A DNA stretch of 64,000 nt from Apis mellifera (Eukaryota; Arthropoda; Insecta; Hymenoptera; Apidae), in assembly GCF_003254395.2 (NCBI RefSeq), contig NC_037649.1, forward strand, positions 1,773,001 through 1,837,000. The letters run 5' to 3'. How positions within the stretch are numbered: the first letter of the stretch is position 1; each line of letters opens with the position of its first letter. The position numbers and the translations under genes are program-made. The notes below the pieces were generated by a model, which made no database searches, had not been told where the DNA came from, and saw only the letters and a list, made by a program, of their open reading frames with translations. Shown here in pieces: positions 36,216-46,907 of this stretch.

Positions 36216-36960
36216 CCCCCCCCTCCTTTTTTTTTTATTTTTCTTCAAAATAAATCTCCAATCCCGTTCTCGACACCATCATCATTTAATTCACCAATTA
36301 ACCCCTACATCCATCCCCCTAAATCCCAGATCCACCTTAAACCCAGATCGAACAAAACATCCACGCGAAAAGCCACTCGAGAGCAATAACGCATCTTGTA
36401 CATCATCCCCTAAAAGGACGACCCATCACGACGAGCCAAAAAAAAAAAAAAAAAAAAAAATCCAGTTTTACATCTCCATCCATCGAGCCGATCCTCGTTG
36501 CATTTAATTTCTTTTGTCCCGTCAACCCTCCCACATTTTTCCCTCCCCCCCCCCCTTCCCTTTTTCATGGTGCCATAGATACTCGATAGTGGCGGTAATT
36601 AAAGTTCCGATCCAAGACCATTCGTATTTGTCATCGTTGGGGAAAGGTCGAGAGGGGAGGGAGAGATTGCGGGAAAAATCGCGATATCCCGATCCAGAGG
36701 GTTTTCCATCGGTTTTCAATTTTCGCGTGGCCGTCGTATCGAGCGTATCCGCGAATTAGTTGGAGGGGCAATGGACATGCATACGGCGACGTCGGCCGAA
36801 ACGATATTATCTGGTTGGATATTGAAAATCGAAAATGGAGAAGTACGTATCGGGCGATCGAGTTTGCGGTGAGACGTTTCTGTCCTGTGGCCTGTTCCAG
36901 TGGGGAGGGATTGATGGGGGAGGGGAGAGCAGTTTTATAGTTTTGTTGGAGGATTGTGGA
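36216..36960. other. GC-richer island with A23 and C-run
   Basis: Complex sequence containing an A-run (36438-36460), a C-rich stretch (about 36530-36560) and CpG-rich sequence at 36570-36830. Overlapping frames on both strands (81 codons plus, 65 minus) are not recognisable. This looks like a regulatory or promoter-type island, with no direct proof. Confidence 0.35.
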
Positions 36961-38330
36961 GCAGAGAGAGAGAGAGAGAGAGAGGATAGGGAGAAGGAAA
37001 AGAGGATGGAGGAAATGATAAGGATGAAAAATTTTGTCAAGGAGAAGATTTGTTAATGGGGAGAAGAGACAGAGATAATGATGTAAAGGAGAAGAGGAGG
37101 GGATTGTATAAAAGAAGGAGAAAAAGAAAAGAGAAAAGAGAAAGGAAAATGGATAACGAGAGAAGTAACAGAGATAATGATGAATAAAGGGCAGGGATTA
37201 TTAAAGATAAAGAAAAGATGAAATAAAAAGATGAAAAGAGAAGAAAGAAGGAAGAAGATGAAAAAAATAATAAGAAGAAGAAAAGGAAAAAGAAGGAATT
37301 AAGAAAATAACGAAGAAGAAAGAGATAACAATATAAAAGAAGATAAGAGATAAAATATTGACAAGAGAAAAAAGAAAAGAAGAAATTGTTAAGGAAAAAG
37401 GGTGACGAAGAGAAAAAGATATAAAAGAGAAAATGAAAGTAAAGAGAAGGATAAAAAGGATGATGAAGGAAATCAGGGGAAAAAGAGAAGGACAAAGAAA
37501 ATAAAGAATTGTAGAAATTAAAACATAATAAAAAAAATGATAGCAGAAGATAACAATAAAAAATAGAAAAAAATACAGAATAATAAAGAAAATGAAAAAG
37601 ATAATAGCAAAAAGAAATCAACAAGAAGAGAGAAATAAGAAAAAAGAATAATAAGAAAAAGAAATTATGGAATAAAAAATATAACAAAGAGCAAATTGTT
37701 ATTAGCCTAAAAGAAGAAAAAGAAAAATGATAGAATGAAAAATAAAGAAAAAAGTATAATAAAAAAAATAATAAATATTAAGAAGTGAATAAAAAAAGAA
37801 TTTTTAATAGAATAATAAACAAAAGAAATAACAATAAGAAATTATGGAATAAAAAAAATATAACAAAGAGCAAATTGTTATTAGCCTAAAAGAAGAAAAA
37901 AAATGACAGAATAAAAAATAAAAAAGAAAAAATATAATAAAAAAAGTAATAAATATATTAAGAAGTGAATAAAAAAAGAATTTTTAATAGAGTAATAAAA
38001 TATATAAAAAGAGAAAGAATAACAAAATTTTCCCAACAAGTTGAAAGAACAAAAAGAGAAAAGAAGAAGAAGAAGATAAAGAAGATTAAGGAAATTAAAA
38101 ACGAGAGGATGACAAACAAGGAGAAGTGAAAGAGAATGATAAAGATATCAGAAATAGGGTGGGAGCGATAAAGAGGATCAAACGAGAGGAGAATGATAAA
38201 AGAGAGAGGAAGGGTGATACGTAGTCTAGCGTGCTCTATTGATCGGCTATATACAGGGGCAGGACCAAGAGAGAAAAAGAGAGAAAAAGAGAGAAAAAGA
38301 AAGGGACGATCCGGTGTCTAGTTTAATCGG
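36961..38330. repeat. Polypurine tract, about 1.4 kb
   Basis: The plus strand is almost wholly A and G for over 1.3 kb, beginning with a GA microsatellite (about 36963-36984). It continues as GAAGAAAAAG, GAGAAAAAG and AAGAAGA words and ends with GAGAGAAAAA units at about 38269-38300. The 216-codon minus-strand frame inside it (37037-37687) is a Phe/Ser/Leu/Tyr run forced by composition. It also holds the internal duplication at 37661-38003. It mirrors the polypyrimidine tract at 28085-28745 in type but on the opposite strand. Confidence 0.9.
37661..38003. repeat. Tandem duplication inside the polypurine tract, two units of about 175 bp
   Basis: Unit 1 starts at 37661 and unit 2 at 37838 (offset 177). 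Shared words in order are GAAATTATGGAATAAAAAA, GAGCAAATTGTTATTAGCCT, AAAAGAAGAAAAA, TATAATAAAAAAA and AAGAAGTGAATAAAAAAAGA. Differences are mainly A-run lengths. Confidence 0.93.
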
Positions 38331-38620
38331 CGAAGCGGAGCTGTCGATGAAATTTCGAAAGTTGGAGAATGATGGAAGTTGAGTGATTATTGATGGGAGA
38401 ACGAGATCGTGATGAATGTGACGAGTTTTGTGAAGAGATTAGCTGCAGCATTGGACGGCTGTATTGTACGAATTAGGGAGGATTTTTAGGAAGGGTTAAA
38501 AACGCCAGAGAATTGTTCTGGGTTTTTTGTCAGTTCGTTGCCAGCGAGATTTGATTGGTTTAATTCGTTAAAGGGTGAACATTCGTTTGACTTTGATTTA
38601 GAATGGATCAGTGATGTGCA
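38331..38620. other. GC-richer island after the polypurine tract
   Basis: Complex sequence (AAGCGGAGCTGTCGATG, ATTAGCTGCAGCATTGGACGG) with no supported frame. Candidate noncoding element. Confidence 0.3.
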
Positions 38621-39130
38621 TATACAGGATTGGCTATTAGATTAAATTTGTCAAGAATTAGATATTATTTTTTTTTTTAAATTTTATGATAGATGTTTAT
38701 CAATTTTATATAAAAAAAAAAAAGATAAAAAATATTTGAGAATTTTTGAACGGTTTTAATTTAATTATATATATATATTTTGAAAATTCTTTTATCTCTG
38801 TATCTTTCATACTTTTTTCCTCTTATACATGTTCAATTTTAATTACAATAATGTCACTGTAATAACATGTTTTTTTTTTGTATTTTTAGATAAATTTTAA
38901 TAGTTTTAAATAATATATATTTTTTTTAAAAAGTATAAAACTATAAATAAAACACTTACTTTTTAAACATACAATAGAGTGAAAAGCATTAATAATTATT
39001 AAAATATTATTTCCTAAAATGTTAATAGATAGCCTCATTCAATTTTATATTGATTAGAATTTGATAAATTATTACAAATATAAAAATAAAAAATATAAAC
39101 AAATATTATAACAGAAAACAGTATCCATTC
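38621..39130. other. AT-rich filler
   Basis: AT-rich left flank of the mitochondrial insert. No duplication or repeat border is visible at the junction. Confidence 0.5.
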
Positions 39131-39133
39131 ATA

Positions 39134-39682
39134 AAAGATATAAATTCAAGATGATTATTTCGTTTAATTCATATAAATGGAGCCTCATTTTACTTTTTAG
39201 TAATATATATCCATATTAAACGAAATATATTTTATTGCTCATATAAATTACAAAGAGTTTGAGGAATTGAAATCTTAATTCTTTTATTATCAATAGCAGC
39301 AGCATTTATAGGTTATGTTTTATCTTGAGGACAAATAAATTATTGAGGAGCAACAGTAATTACAAAGCTTTTATCAACAATTCCTTACATTGGTGATACA
39401 ATTGTATTATGAATTTGAAGAGAATTCTCAATTAATAATGCTATCTTAAATCGATTTTTTTCATTACATTTTATTTTATCATTAGTAATTTTATTTATAG
39501 TAATTCATTTATTTGCTCTACATTTAACAGAATCATCAAATCCTTTAAGCTCAAACTTTAATAATTATAAAATTTCATTTCATCCATATTTTCCAATTAA
39601 AGATCTTCTAGGATTTTATATTATTTTATTTATCTTTATATTCATCAATTTTCAATTTCCCTATCATTTCCATAAAATTTAA
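39134..39682 (+). pseudogene. cytb: Nuclear mitochondrial insert: cytochrome b fragment
   Basis: Translated with the invertebrate mitochondrial code, this gives 182 codons before a TAA, with no frameshift, covering roughly the middle of cytochrome b (helices B to E). Recognisable blocks are LIHINGASF, GYVLSWGQINYWGATVIT, IPYIGDTIVLWIW, INNAILNRFFSLHF, LHLTESSNPLSSNFNNYKIS and FHPYFPIKDLLGFY. Six in-frame TGA codons (39152, 39260, 39326, 39344, 39410, 39416) stand where tryptophan is expected, so it cannot be read by cytosolic ribosomes. The heme histidines of helix B (39170 and 39212) keep their spacing of 14. Those of helix D (39467 and 39506) are 13 apart, so one codon is lost. LPWG has become LSWG and the GRG motif is lost. 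It is a dead nuclear copy of bee-type mtDNA. Similarity may continue in another frame to about 39710. Confidence 0.95.
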
Positions 39683-40200
39683 AAACTAATTCATTAATGG
39701 TTTTCTTAAATACTGCTTTCCTTTATAATAAATCAGATAAAAAAATTTTGATATCAAAATAAAAATTTAAAAAGAAGAAAATAAATTTTTCTCATTTAAC
39801 TAAACTTTTACAAAAATTTATTTTTTACATTTACAAATAAAACAATTTCATGTCACATAAATCGATTACAATTTTTGTAGCCAAAAAATTAGACCACTTG
39901 AATTGATATTAAATAAAATTTAAAAATTTAAATTAACTAATTTTACTAATCATTCATTTATTATATATTTACATGTGTTATTTTTTACCATATTGATGTT
40001 TACTTAAAATATTTGTATCTAAATCATCGGATAAAATCATTAAAAAAAATAAAGGATATGATAAAAACAAGATGCACGTCAAAAAGAATGTAATGAAACC
40101 AAAAAGAAGAAACGCAAATCGTTAATATATATATTAGTTAACAAAATTAAAAACACGAAAAATATTGAAAATTATATCCAATTTTAATCCTCAATAAATT
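39683..40200. other. AT-rich flank of the mitochondrial insert
   Basis: The first 30 bp may still be cytochrome b after a small deletion (AAATTTAAAA, then CTAATTCATTAATGG). The rest is AT-rich with no recognisable mitochondrial or other gene. Confidence 0.45.
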
Positions 40201-40394
40201 AATTTAAAAAATATCTTCTCGAAATAATTCGAAAATAATTCGAAAATAATAGTAAATAAGTAAACCCAAGAATAAGTGATAAACAAAAATCGCCAATCGT
40301 TCGATCATTCCATCGAATCTCTCTCCATGTTTTGGTATTCTCCTTGGAAAACAAGGCGCGAAAAGCAAACGACTAATTAGCCGTGGCATCGAGG

Positions 40395-40447
40395 GTTTAA
40401 GCCTGAGCAGAATAGGCTGGCCAGGTTTTCGGTCGGCCTGCTTAAAC
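40395..40447. other. Hairpin-forming inverted repeat
   Basis: GTTTAAGC (40395-40402) is perfectly complementary to GCTTAAAC (40440-40447). Inside, AGGCTGGCC pairs with GGTCGGCCT at seven of nine Watson-Crick positions, the rest being wobble-type, around the loop AGGTTTTC. The unpaired bases CTGAGCAGAAT form a bulge on the left arm. It resembles a small structured RNA or a cruciform, with no family match known to me. Confidence 0.5.
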
Positions 40448-40577
40448 ACGGCGGTAAACGAAGGATTCCGTATCACGGGACCGTTTCGATTCAATTTTCA
40501 CTAACTGGAGCGTGGACTAATTAACCCAACGCGAATAGCCGCTCGAGAAACAATGGCCGGCTGGCTGAGGGGGATAG

Positions 40578-40591
40578 TTGGTAGGGGGCGC
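40578..40591 (+). promoter_or_regulatory. CTCF-like site
   Basis: TTGGTAGGGGGCGC matches 11 of 14 positions of CCASYAGRKGGCRS, with all mismatches in the first three bases. The core TAGGGGGCGCT is strong. Motif evidence only. Confidence 0.33.
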
Positions 40592-40665
40592 TGTCGCGAG
40601 GGGTTGAGAGACAGGAGAGACATACTTTGTCACTGTGTGTGAGTACAGTCGGGCGAGAAAGTTCT

Positions 40666-43650
40666 GTTTTCAAGAAATTTATACTGCTTTGCCAAGATAT
40701 TTATATAATTTATGAAAATTTGTATTTGAACATTGTTCGAAGTAAGATGTATAAATAAAATGGAAATTGAAACGATGATTAATTGAGTGAAATAAAATAA
40801 TATTATCGGTGGTGCTTCGAGTTTTTTTTTTGTTTTTATTTATATTTAAAAGAGAATTTTTTATTTAGAATAATTTTAATTCAAAGAGAAATTCCTAAAC
40901 GTACACCTGCGTGCGTTTGAGGAGATTAATGAAAGTTTGCGTGGTATGTAGAGCAAAACGAATTGTAAAGTTAGGAATAACAAGGATTCAGAGGGATAAA
41001 TATTTTTATTTCTTCGAGAGATATGGTTCGGTTTTGTTAATAAAAATTTATTTCGGAAAAAAGTATTTCCATATTTCGATTAAATAATTTTTTAAATTTA
41101 ACTGGAATTACGAAAAGATTAATAGAAAGAAGATTTACAAATATATCTATAGATGAACTGAATATGTAATTTTTTTAATTTGTATATCTTATTATTTGTT
41201 CTATTTCGAATGCAAATAAAATATAGTATTTTATGATTTAAGCATTGAATGAAATAGTATTTTCAAATAGTATTTGACTTAAGTATTAAATATAATAAAA
41301 TCTTTAAATGATATTTATTTATGAAAATATTTTAGTTTCTATTTTACAATTTTGTCTCAGGTAAGTTTCATGAAAATTCTAGATTGAAAACATGTAGGAA
41401 TTTCTTTTTTATTATTTATGATTTTTAATAACACACAAAAGTTGTATTCTATGAATTTGATTAATAATTTTTTAAAAATTAATTTGAAAGCGAATTTAAA
41501 AATTATTTTCATAGATTTTATAATAATTTTTATATTTTTTGCTACTTTTACAATAATTTCTATTCTATTCAATAAGTTTTTTAATTTTAAATGAAAAATT
41601 TGAATTAGATTTTTGGACTAAAAAAAAGTTTAAAAAAAATTGAAAAAACATCAAGACTTTTTGATAGTAAATTAATTTTAAACGAATCTTTTGAATCTAG
41701 ACAACTTTTTTTCATGATTAAAAAATTAATATAATTTTGACTTTTTCGTTCTATTATTTTGTTTCATGAGAATATAAGATTAATATTTAAAATCTTAAAA
41801 TTTGTTTATGTTTCTAAAAATTACACTTTTTTACAGTTGATGAAGTATGAATATGAATATTTGATATGAATATTTTATATATTTAAAAATTCCTTAAAAA
41901 AAAAAAAAAAAAGAATGCAAAGAACATTAAAACTTTGAAAGTCGATCATTTCATCATTTCACATTTAAAAAAAAAAGTAACATAAATTAACATTAAAAAC
42001 AAATTTATTGCTCAAATCTAGATTAACATAAATATAAAAGATAATATAGAAAATATCAATTGAGAGTTATTTATCAATATTATAAATTTATTGTAAATAT
42101 TATAATCATTTAAAATGATAAAATGAGACTATGATATAACAAAGATAGTAAACTGTCTTATCTTTAATTCGCTTTATTTAAAGCAAATTTACTTATAACT
42201 CAATAAATCTGAATTTATTTTTTGTGTATCAACTTTTGTTCGATCTTTAAAATTGATTCTCCAAAATATCTCGTGAATATTAAAATACTTTATACTCTAC
42301 ATATTCATATGATTATATTAAAAACCAAATTTTTATCGCTTTTTATAATACAATTTAGGTTCACATATAAAAAAGATTTTTATGACTGACTGTATTTATG
42401 AAGAACATAGAAAGGATAATGATGAGAAATCAAGAGGAGGCGAAGAAAGAGCATTTTTTCGGTGTTTTCACTTGCTAATGAATCAGAAAGAAAGATCACG
42501 TGCTCATTTTCCGATGAAATATGGCTGAAATAATAGAAACAAATGAAAAGAAATCGATTTTGACGAAAAAATATGTTTTATCCTTGAGAAATATTTTTTA
42601 AAGATTTTTCTATTTTTAAACATTTGATTTAGAATTGTTGTTCTTGGAATTACTTGTAAATGTTCAATTTTTCATATTTCGAAGAGACTTTTATGCAAAT
42701 ATTTCTCATTGCACATATTTTGCATGATTTATGTAAACGATATAAATGAATGTTTTACATATTTTTCTTTTGATATAATTTTTATTTGCATGACACTTAA
42801 ATTTTATGAGACAAATAATAAAACGATAATAAAATGACTGTGAATATTGAGAATTGAAAAAATTTTAAATATATAATATATAAAATGTAATTTTTTCAGA
42901 TAAATAGATATATAATTTATTAAAAAAACTTTTTCACACAATGAAATTTTGTGAAAAATAGATATACATATTAAAATATACTAATATTTTTTAAATATTA
43001 TTTTAAATAATATGACACATTTTCTACATATTACTCAATATTTGACCTTCTTGCAGCTGTATAAAAAAAATTACTAATTAATCTTAATATTAAAAAAATA
43101 ATATTTAAAATAAACAGTAATTAAAACCAATAAAATATTTTTTAGGATCTATTTGCTACTTGATTTATTTTAATATCTTTACTCAATTGCTAACATTAAA
43201 ATTTTTCCTAAATAACAATACAATATCTTTACTCTTAAAATTAAAAATTTGAAAGATTTATGGACTGGATGCAATGAAACATAAAAATGTAAAAAGTGAT
43301 ATTTTGATTGATTGATTGATTGTACGAATGAGATTCTTTATATGACTTCAAATTCAGAATCTTCCATTGGATTTTCCTTAATGAAAAGAGAATCTAAATC
43401 TGAAACAGAATGACACTAAAAGATATAAATCAAGAAAGAAAATAGATGACACACGTTTTTTACAAAGCAATCACGAATAGGATAAACAAATAAGATTCTT
43501 AACACGAATTTTATGCCACTTTATTGTAGATATTCAAATTTCATTATATGCAATATTTTAAATTATTTAAATAAACATTATTTTGTTTTATGAAACGTGT
43601 TATTCATTATTTATTAAGTAATCTTCACGAATTCTGTTAAAAATTAACAA
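40666..43650. other. AT-rich filler, nothing recognised
   Basis: Long AT-rich stretch. A weak patch lies at 42400-42530, and a short GATT tetranucleotide run (four units) at about 43304-43320. The 71-codon minus-strand frame at 41357-41572 is Ile/Lys/Phe-rich and is attributed to composition. Confidence 0.55.
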
Positions 43651-44745
43651 TATCCTTCACAATCATCAAACCTCAAAAAAGAGACTTTCCTTCCAAAATT
43701 TATTCGCTAAAAACTCTCCCCTCATTTTTTGCAACGCAAGCCTCCCTTCTTTCACCTTTTTATCCCTACAACATCGATCCGATGTCTACACGTCCAAACC
43801 GTTCAAAATAAACCGAGAGAACAGCAGATCCCCGCCAAAAGCATTCAACGCTATCAAACCCCGAAGAAAAAGGGTGTGAAAAACAAATCAATCCGTTTCG
43901 TATCACCCTAAATCACAACGATCCTCGCGTCTGCCCTTATCAATCCCTCTTCTCTTTGAACGATCCTCCTCCATGAACAACAATAACAACAACAACAACA
44001 ACAACAAACTTTACCTCCCTTATTAAAAAAAAAAGAAGAATAAAAGGAAAAATTCCATCGAAAAAATTCCAAAGGAATCATGGAGGTGAGGAGAGAAAGG
44101 AATAGAGGAGACACGAGAGGAAAAGAGTCACACAGCGAGTTGAAAGAGTCGAACATGGCGAAAATGGCGAAAACACGATTATCTCGAGTGCAGGGAGGAA
44201 AGAAGGGGGAAAGTCTTTTGAAAGAAAGGGAAGAAAAGCAGCGACGGGGACCTGGTTTGGCCTGTTCATCGGACAAAAGGGGTAAAACGTTGAAAGGGAG
44301 CAAGAAAGGAGAATTCCAGCTTCCTTGGATCGTGGTGAACTGCACGTACCTGGACAGAGGAAAGGGGTTGAATTGGAGGCGGGATTAAACTACGAGGAAA
44401 AGTGGTTTCTAAGGCAAGGAGAGGCAACGTGGAAAGCTAAAACACCTGAACGGTTCCTCTGGCTAACCGGCCTAAACCTCCTCTCTCCCTTCGCTTTTAT
44501 CCGTGTCGTTGTTGGCCCCAGGCTCTGTGGCCTTCTAGATTCGGGAGGCGTGCTCGTGTATGGAGAGAAGTTCCTTGGTGGCTTGGCCTCCTCGTGAAGG
44601 GCAACGCTTGTATAGGTGGTCAGTGTTGGGAGAGGATGTGATTTTTGAAGGTATTGAGGTTGGAAGATTGTTGGAGTATGTTTTTTGGATGAATGTAAAG
44701 GGATGTTCGCAGATAGTGCAAAGCTAGTATACTTTGTGGATTTAG
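43651..44745. other. Large GC-richer island
   Basis: About 1 kb of complex sequence, the largest island here. It contains an AAC trinucleotide repeat (43976-44008) and a GA-rich stretch (44085-44300). The frames at 43908-44345 (minus, 145 codons), 44080-44388 and 44325-44597 (plus) overlap each other. They read as Cys/Ser/Phe-rich or Lys/Arg/Glu-rich runs matching the base bias. None has a recognisable domain. It could be a promoter region, first exon/UTR or lncRNA. I cannot tell which. Confidence 0.38.
43976..44008. repeat. (AAC)n microsatellite with one interruption
   Basis: Trinucleotide AAC units with one interrupting AAT. On the minus strand they read as a poly-Cys run in one frame, an artefact. 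Confidence 0.92.
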
Positions 44746-44749
44746 CTTA

Positions 44750-46200
44750 ACTATATTCGAATCAGATTATCCATTCTTGAATTTTTAACAGGATATCAAT
44801 CAAGACAAAAGATACTTAGAATAATGATTGTAGAGAAAAATGTTATTTTTAATAATATTGGAATTAAAATTTTATTTATATAAGAATATAAAGAATATAA
44901 AGAATATACGTAAATAATGTAGAATTTTTGTCTATGTATCTATAAATTGATTGGATTTTTTGTTGGTTTTAAATTTAGCTTAAATTGACTAAAATTTAAT
45001 TACTGTATTTAATTATCTACTTCTAGATCTTTATTTAATACAGTATTAGTATATATTATTATTATTATAGATTATATTATTATATATTATTATTATATAT
45101 TATTATATATCTTTAAGATATTTAATATAATAACAATTATAGAGAAAGATATAATTTTTGATAATGTTGAAATTAGAATATTTGTTGGATTTATGCTATA
45201 TTTATAAAATGATATAAATAACTTTGAATGTAAAAATATTAATACAAAAATATTTATTATATCATTGATAATTTAGATTTTCATTTTAATCCCAAAATTT
45301 AAATCAGATTATTTATTTCTGGATATATATTTATCTGAAGTCAATTAGGATAACCAATACTCAAAATGATTGTATAGAAAAAAATATAATTTATATTTAA
45401 CAAGTAGTATCAACCACAATAATTAGTATTCAAAATGTCATTAATAGAGAATGATCACATGATTTTTTTTTTATTTGATATTATTAAGATTAAAAAATTA
45501 TTTGAGTTTTGAATCAGAATATAAAATAATGTGGAGCACAGACACATAGATATAATTCATTAATATTTTCTAAATTCTAAATTTTAATTCTAAAATTGAT
45601 CAATTTATTCATGTCTGAATTTAGATTTAGTATCAACTAGAATAACTGATATTGATATAGTCGTACAGAAAAAGCTATATATATATGTGTCTGTGTGTGT
45701 GTGTGTGTGTGTTAATAATTAATACTTAGAATAAATTTTTGAAATTCATCTAAATATAAAAAGATGTATATATCTAATATAGTGCTAATTCAAAGTTAGA
45801 TATTTCATTAATACTTTAGATTTTCATTTAAACTGTAGAATTAACCAAATCAGCTTATCTATTTCTATTTTCACATTTACTTGAAATATCAACTAAGACA
45901 ATTGAAACTCAATAAGGTTGTTCGGACAAAGTTATGTTATTTTTATAGTTACAGTTATAAAGTTGATTATATTTTGTAATTTATCTATATAATATAGAGA
46001 AATATGCAATTAGTATGAAAATACAAGCATATCTTATTAATACTTTAAACTTTTTCTTATAAATGAAAATGAACTTAAAATTTATCATAGTTAGATCTGT
46101 TAAGTCTAAATATAAAAAATACATAATTAATACAATGTTAATACCAAAATTGATACTACAAAATTTAAAATTTTTACTTCTAAATTAATCCTAACCAAAT
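44750..46200. repeat. Degenerate tandem array, unit about 250-290 bp
   Basis: A phrase like AAATCAGATTATyyATTTCT, then GTATCAACTAGGATAACT, then ACTCAAAATGATTGTATAGA and AAAAATATA recurs in order near 44761, 45302, 45597 and 45846, with partial versions near 45000 and 46190. A second anchor, CTTTAGATTTTCATTTyAA, comes just before each copy. Divergence is heavy. One unit contains the TG microsatellite at 45676-45712. Confidence 0.55.
45676..45712. repeat. Compound (TA)n(TG)n microsatellite
   Basis: A short TA run passes into about 13 TG units with one C interruption. Confidence 0.95.
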
Positions 46201-46907
46201 CAGTACATTTAGTTTTATATTTATTAAAGAAGGAAGAAAGTAAATAAATTTTACTTTCATTCAAGAATTTTCTTCTTGAACATTCTTTCAATAAAAGAAT
46301 TGCATTATTTATTCAATAGAATAGATTTATATAAAAGAATCTAAAGTGCTATAATATTTATTACATAATTAATATAAAATTCCTATACTCATGATATCAT
46401 TATTCGTTGTTTTATCCATGGTTGATCACATTTTTCATAAACAAAAGAATAAAATTATTTAAAAAATTCTCTTCAAATACATCTTTCAAAAAAATCACTA
46501 TCGAATTTTGCAAATCACCATCGAATCGATGTTAATAAAATTCAAAATGTACGTTTTGTAATGTATCATGTGTAATCGAATCACAATGCCACGACTGTGA
46601 CATTCAATTATGGCACTTGGCCAGTGGTCCCAATATAGAAATCTTACAAGAATTCTAATCCAAAACGTCGAGAATCACGTGTAATATTCCGTGTGTAGGA
46701 CATGTATAATAAAGCTATCCACAGCGTATCTAAAAATATCAAATAATTCAAGTAATTCAAGAAAATATTTTCGTCGAGAACATAACAAATATCATCATAT
46801 CATCAAATTAAAAAAAAAAAATAATCTATTAGAATTTTCTTTCTAGATTGTTCAATTGATATATTTTTGTCACGGCAATGAAATTAAAGTATAAAAGTAT
46901 AAATGAA
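46201..46907. other. AT-rich sequence with a small island
   Basis: A more complex patch at about 46500-46740 (TTATGGCACTTGGCCAGTGG, TCACGTGTAATATTCCGTG) lies left of the triple repeat. No frame. Nothing else recognised. Confidence 0.4.

Larger units (their letters stand above)
40201..40665. other. GC-richer island with hairpin and CTCF-like site
   Basis: A compact CpG-containing island. A minus-strand frame of 96 codons (40204-40494, starts MNRNGPVIRNPSFTAVFKQA) covers its left half and ends in a hydrophobic stretch. I recognise no family, and the hydrophobic part is AT-rich filler translated. The island also holds the hairpin at 40395-40447 and a CTCF-like core at 40578-40591. A regulatory element is more likely than a gene. 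Confidence 0.37.

Noticed and set aside
37037..37687. 216-codon minus-strand open frame
   Set aside because: Almost only Phe, Ser, Leu, Tyr and Ile, forced by the polypurine plus strand. It contains no domain and part of a tandem duplication.
39683..39780. Further mitochondrial genes beyond cytochrome b
   Set aside because: After about 39710 there is no recognisable mitochondrial protein, tRNA or rRNA sequence.
43908..44388. Overlapping frames of 145 and 102 codons
   Set aside because: The Cys run comes from the AAC microsatellite and the Lys/Glu/Arg run from GA-rich DNA. No domain or splice structure.
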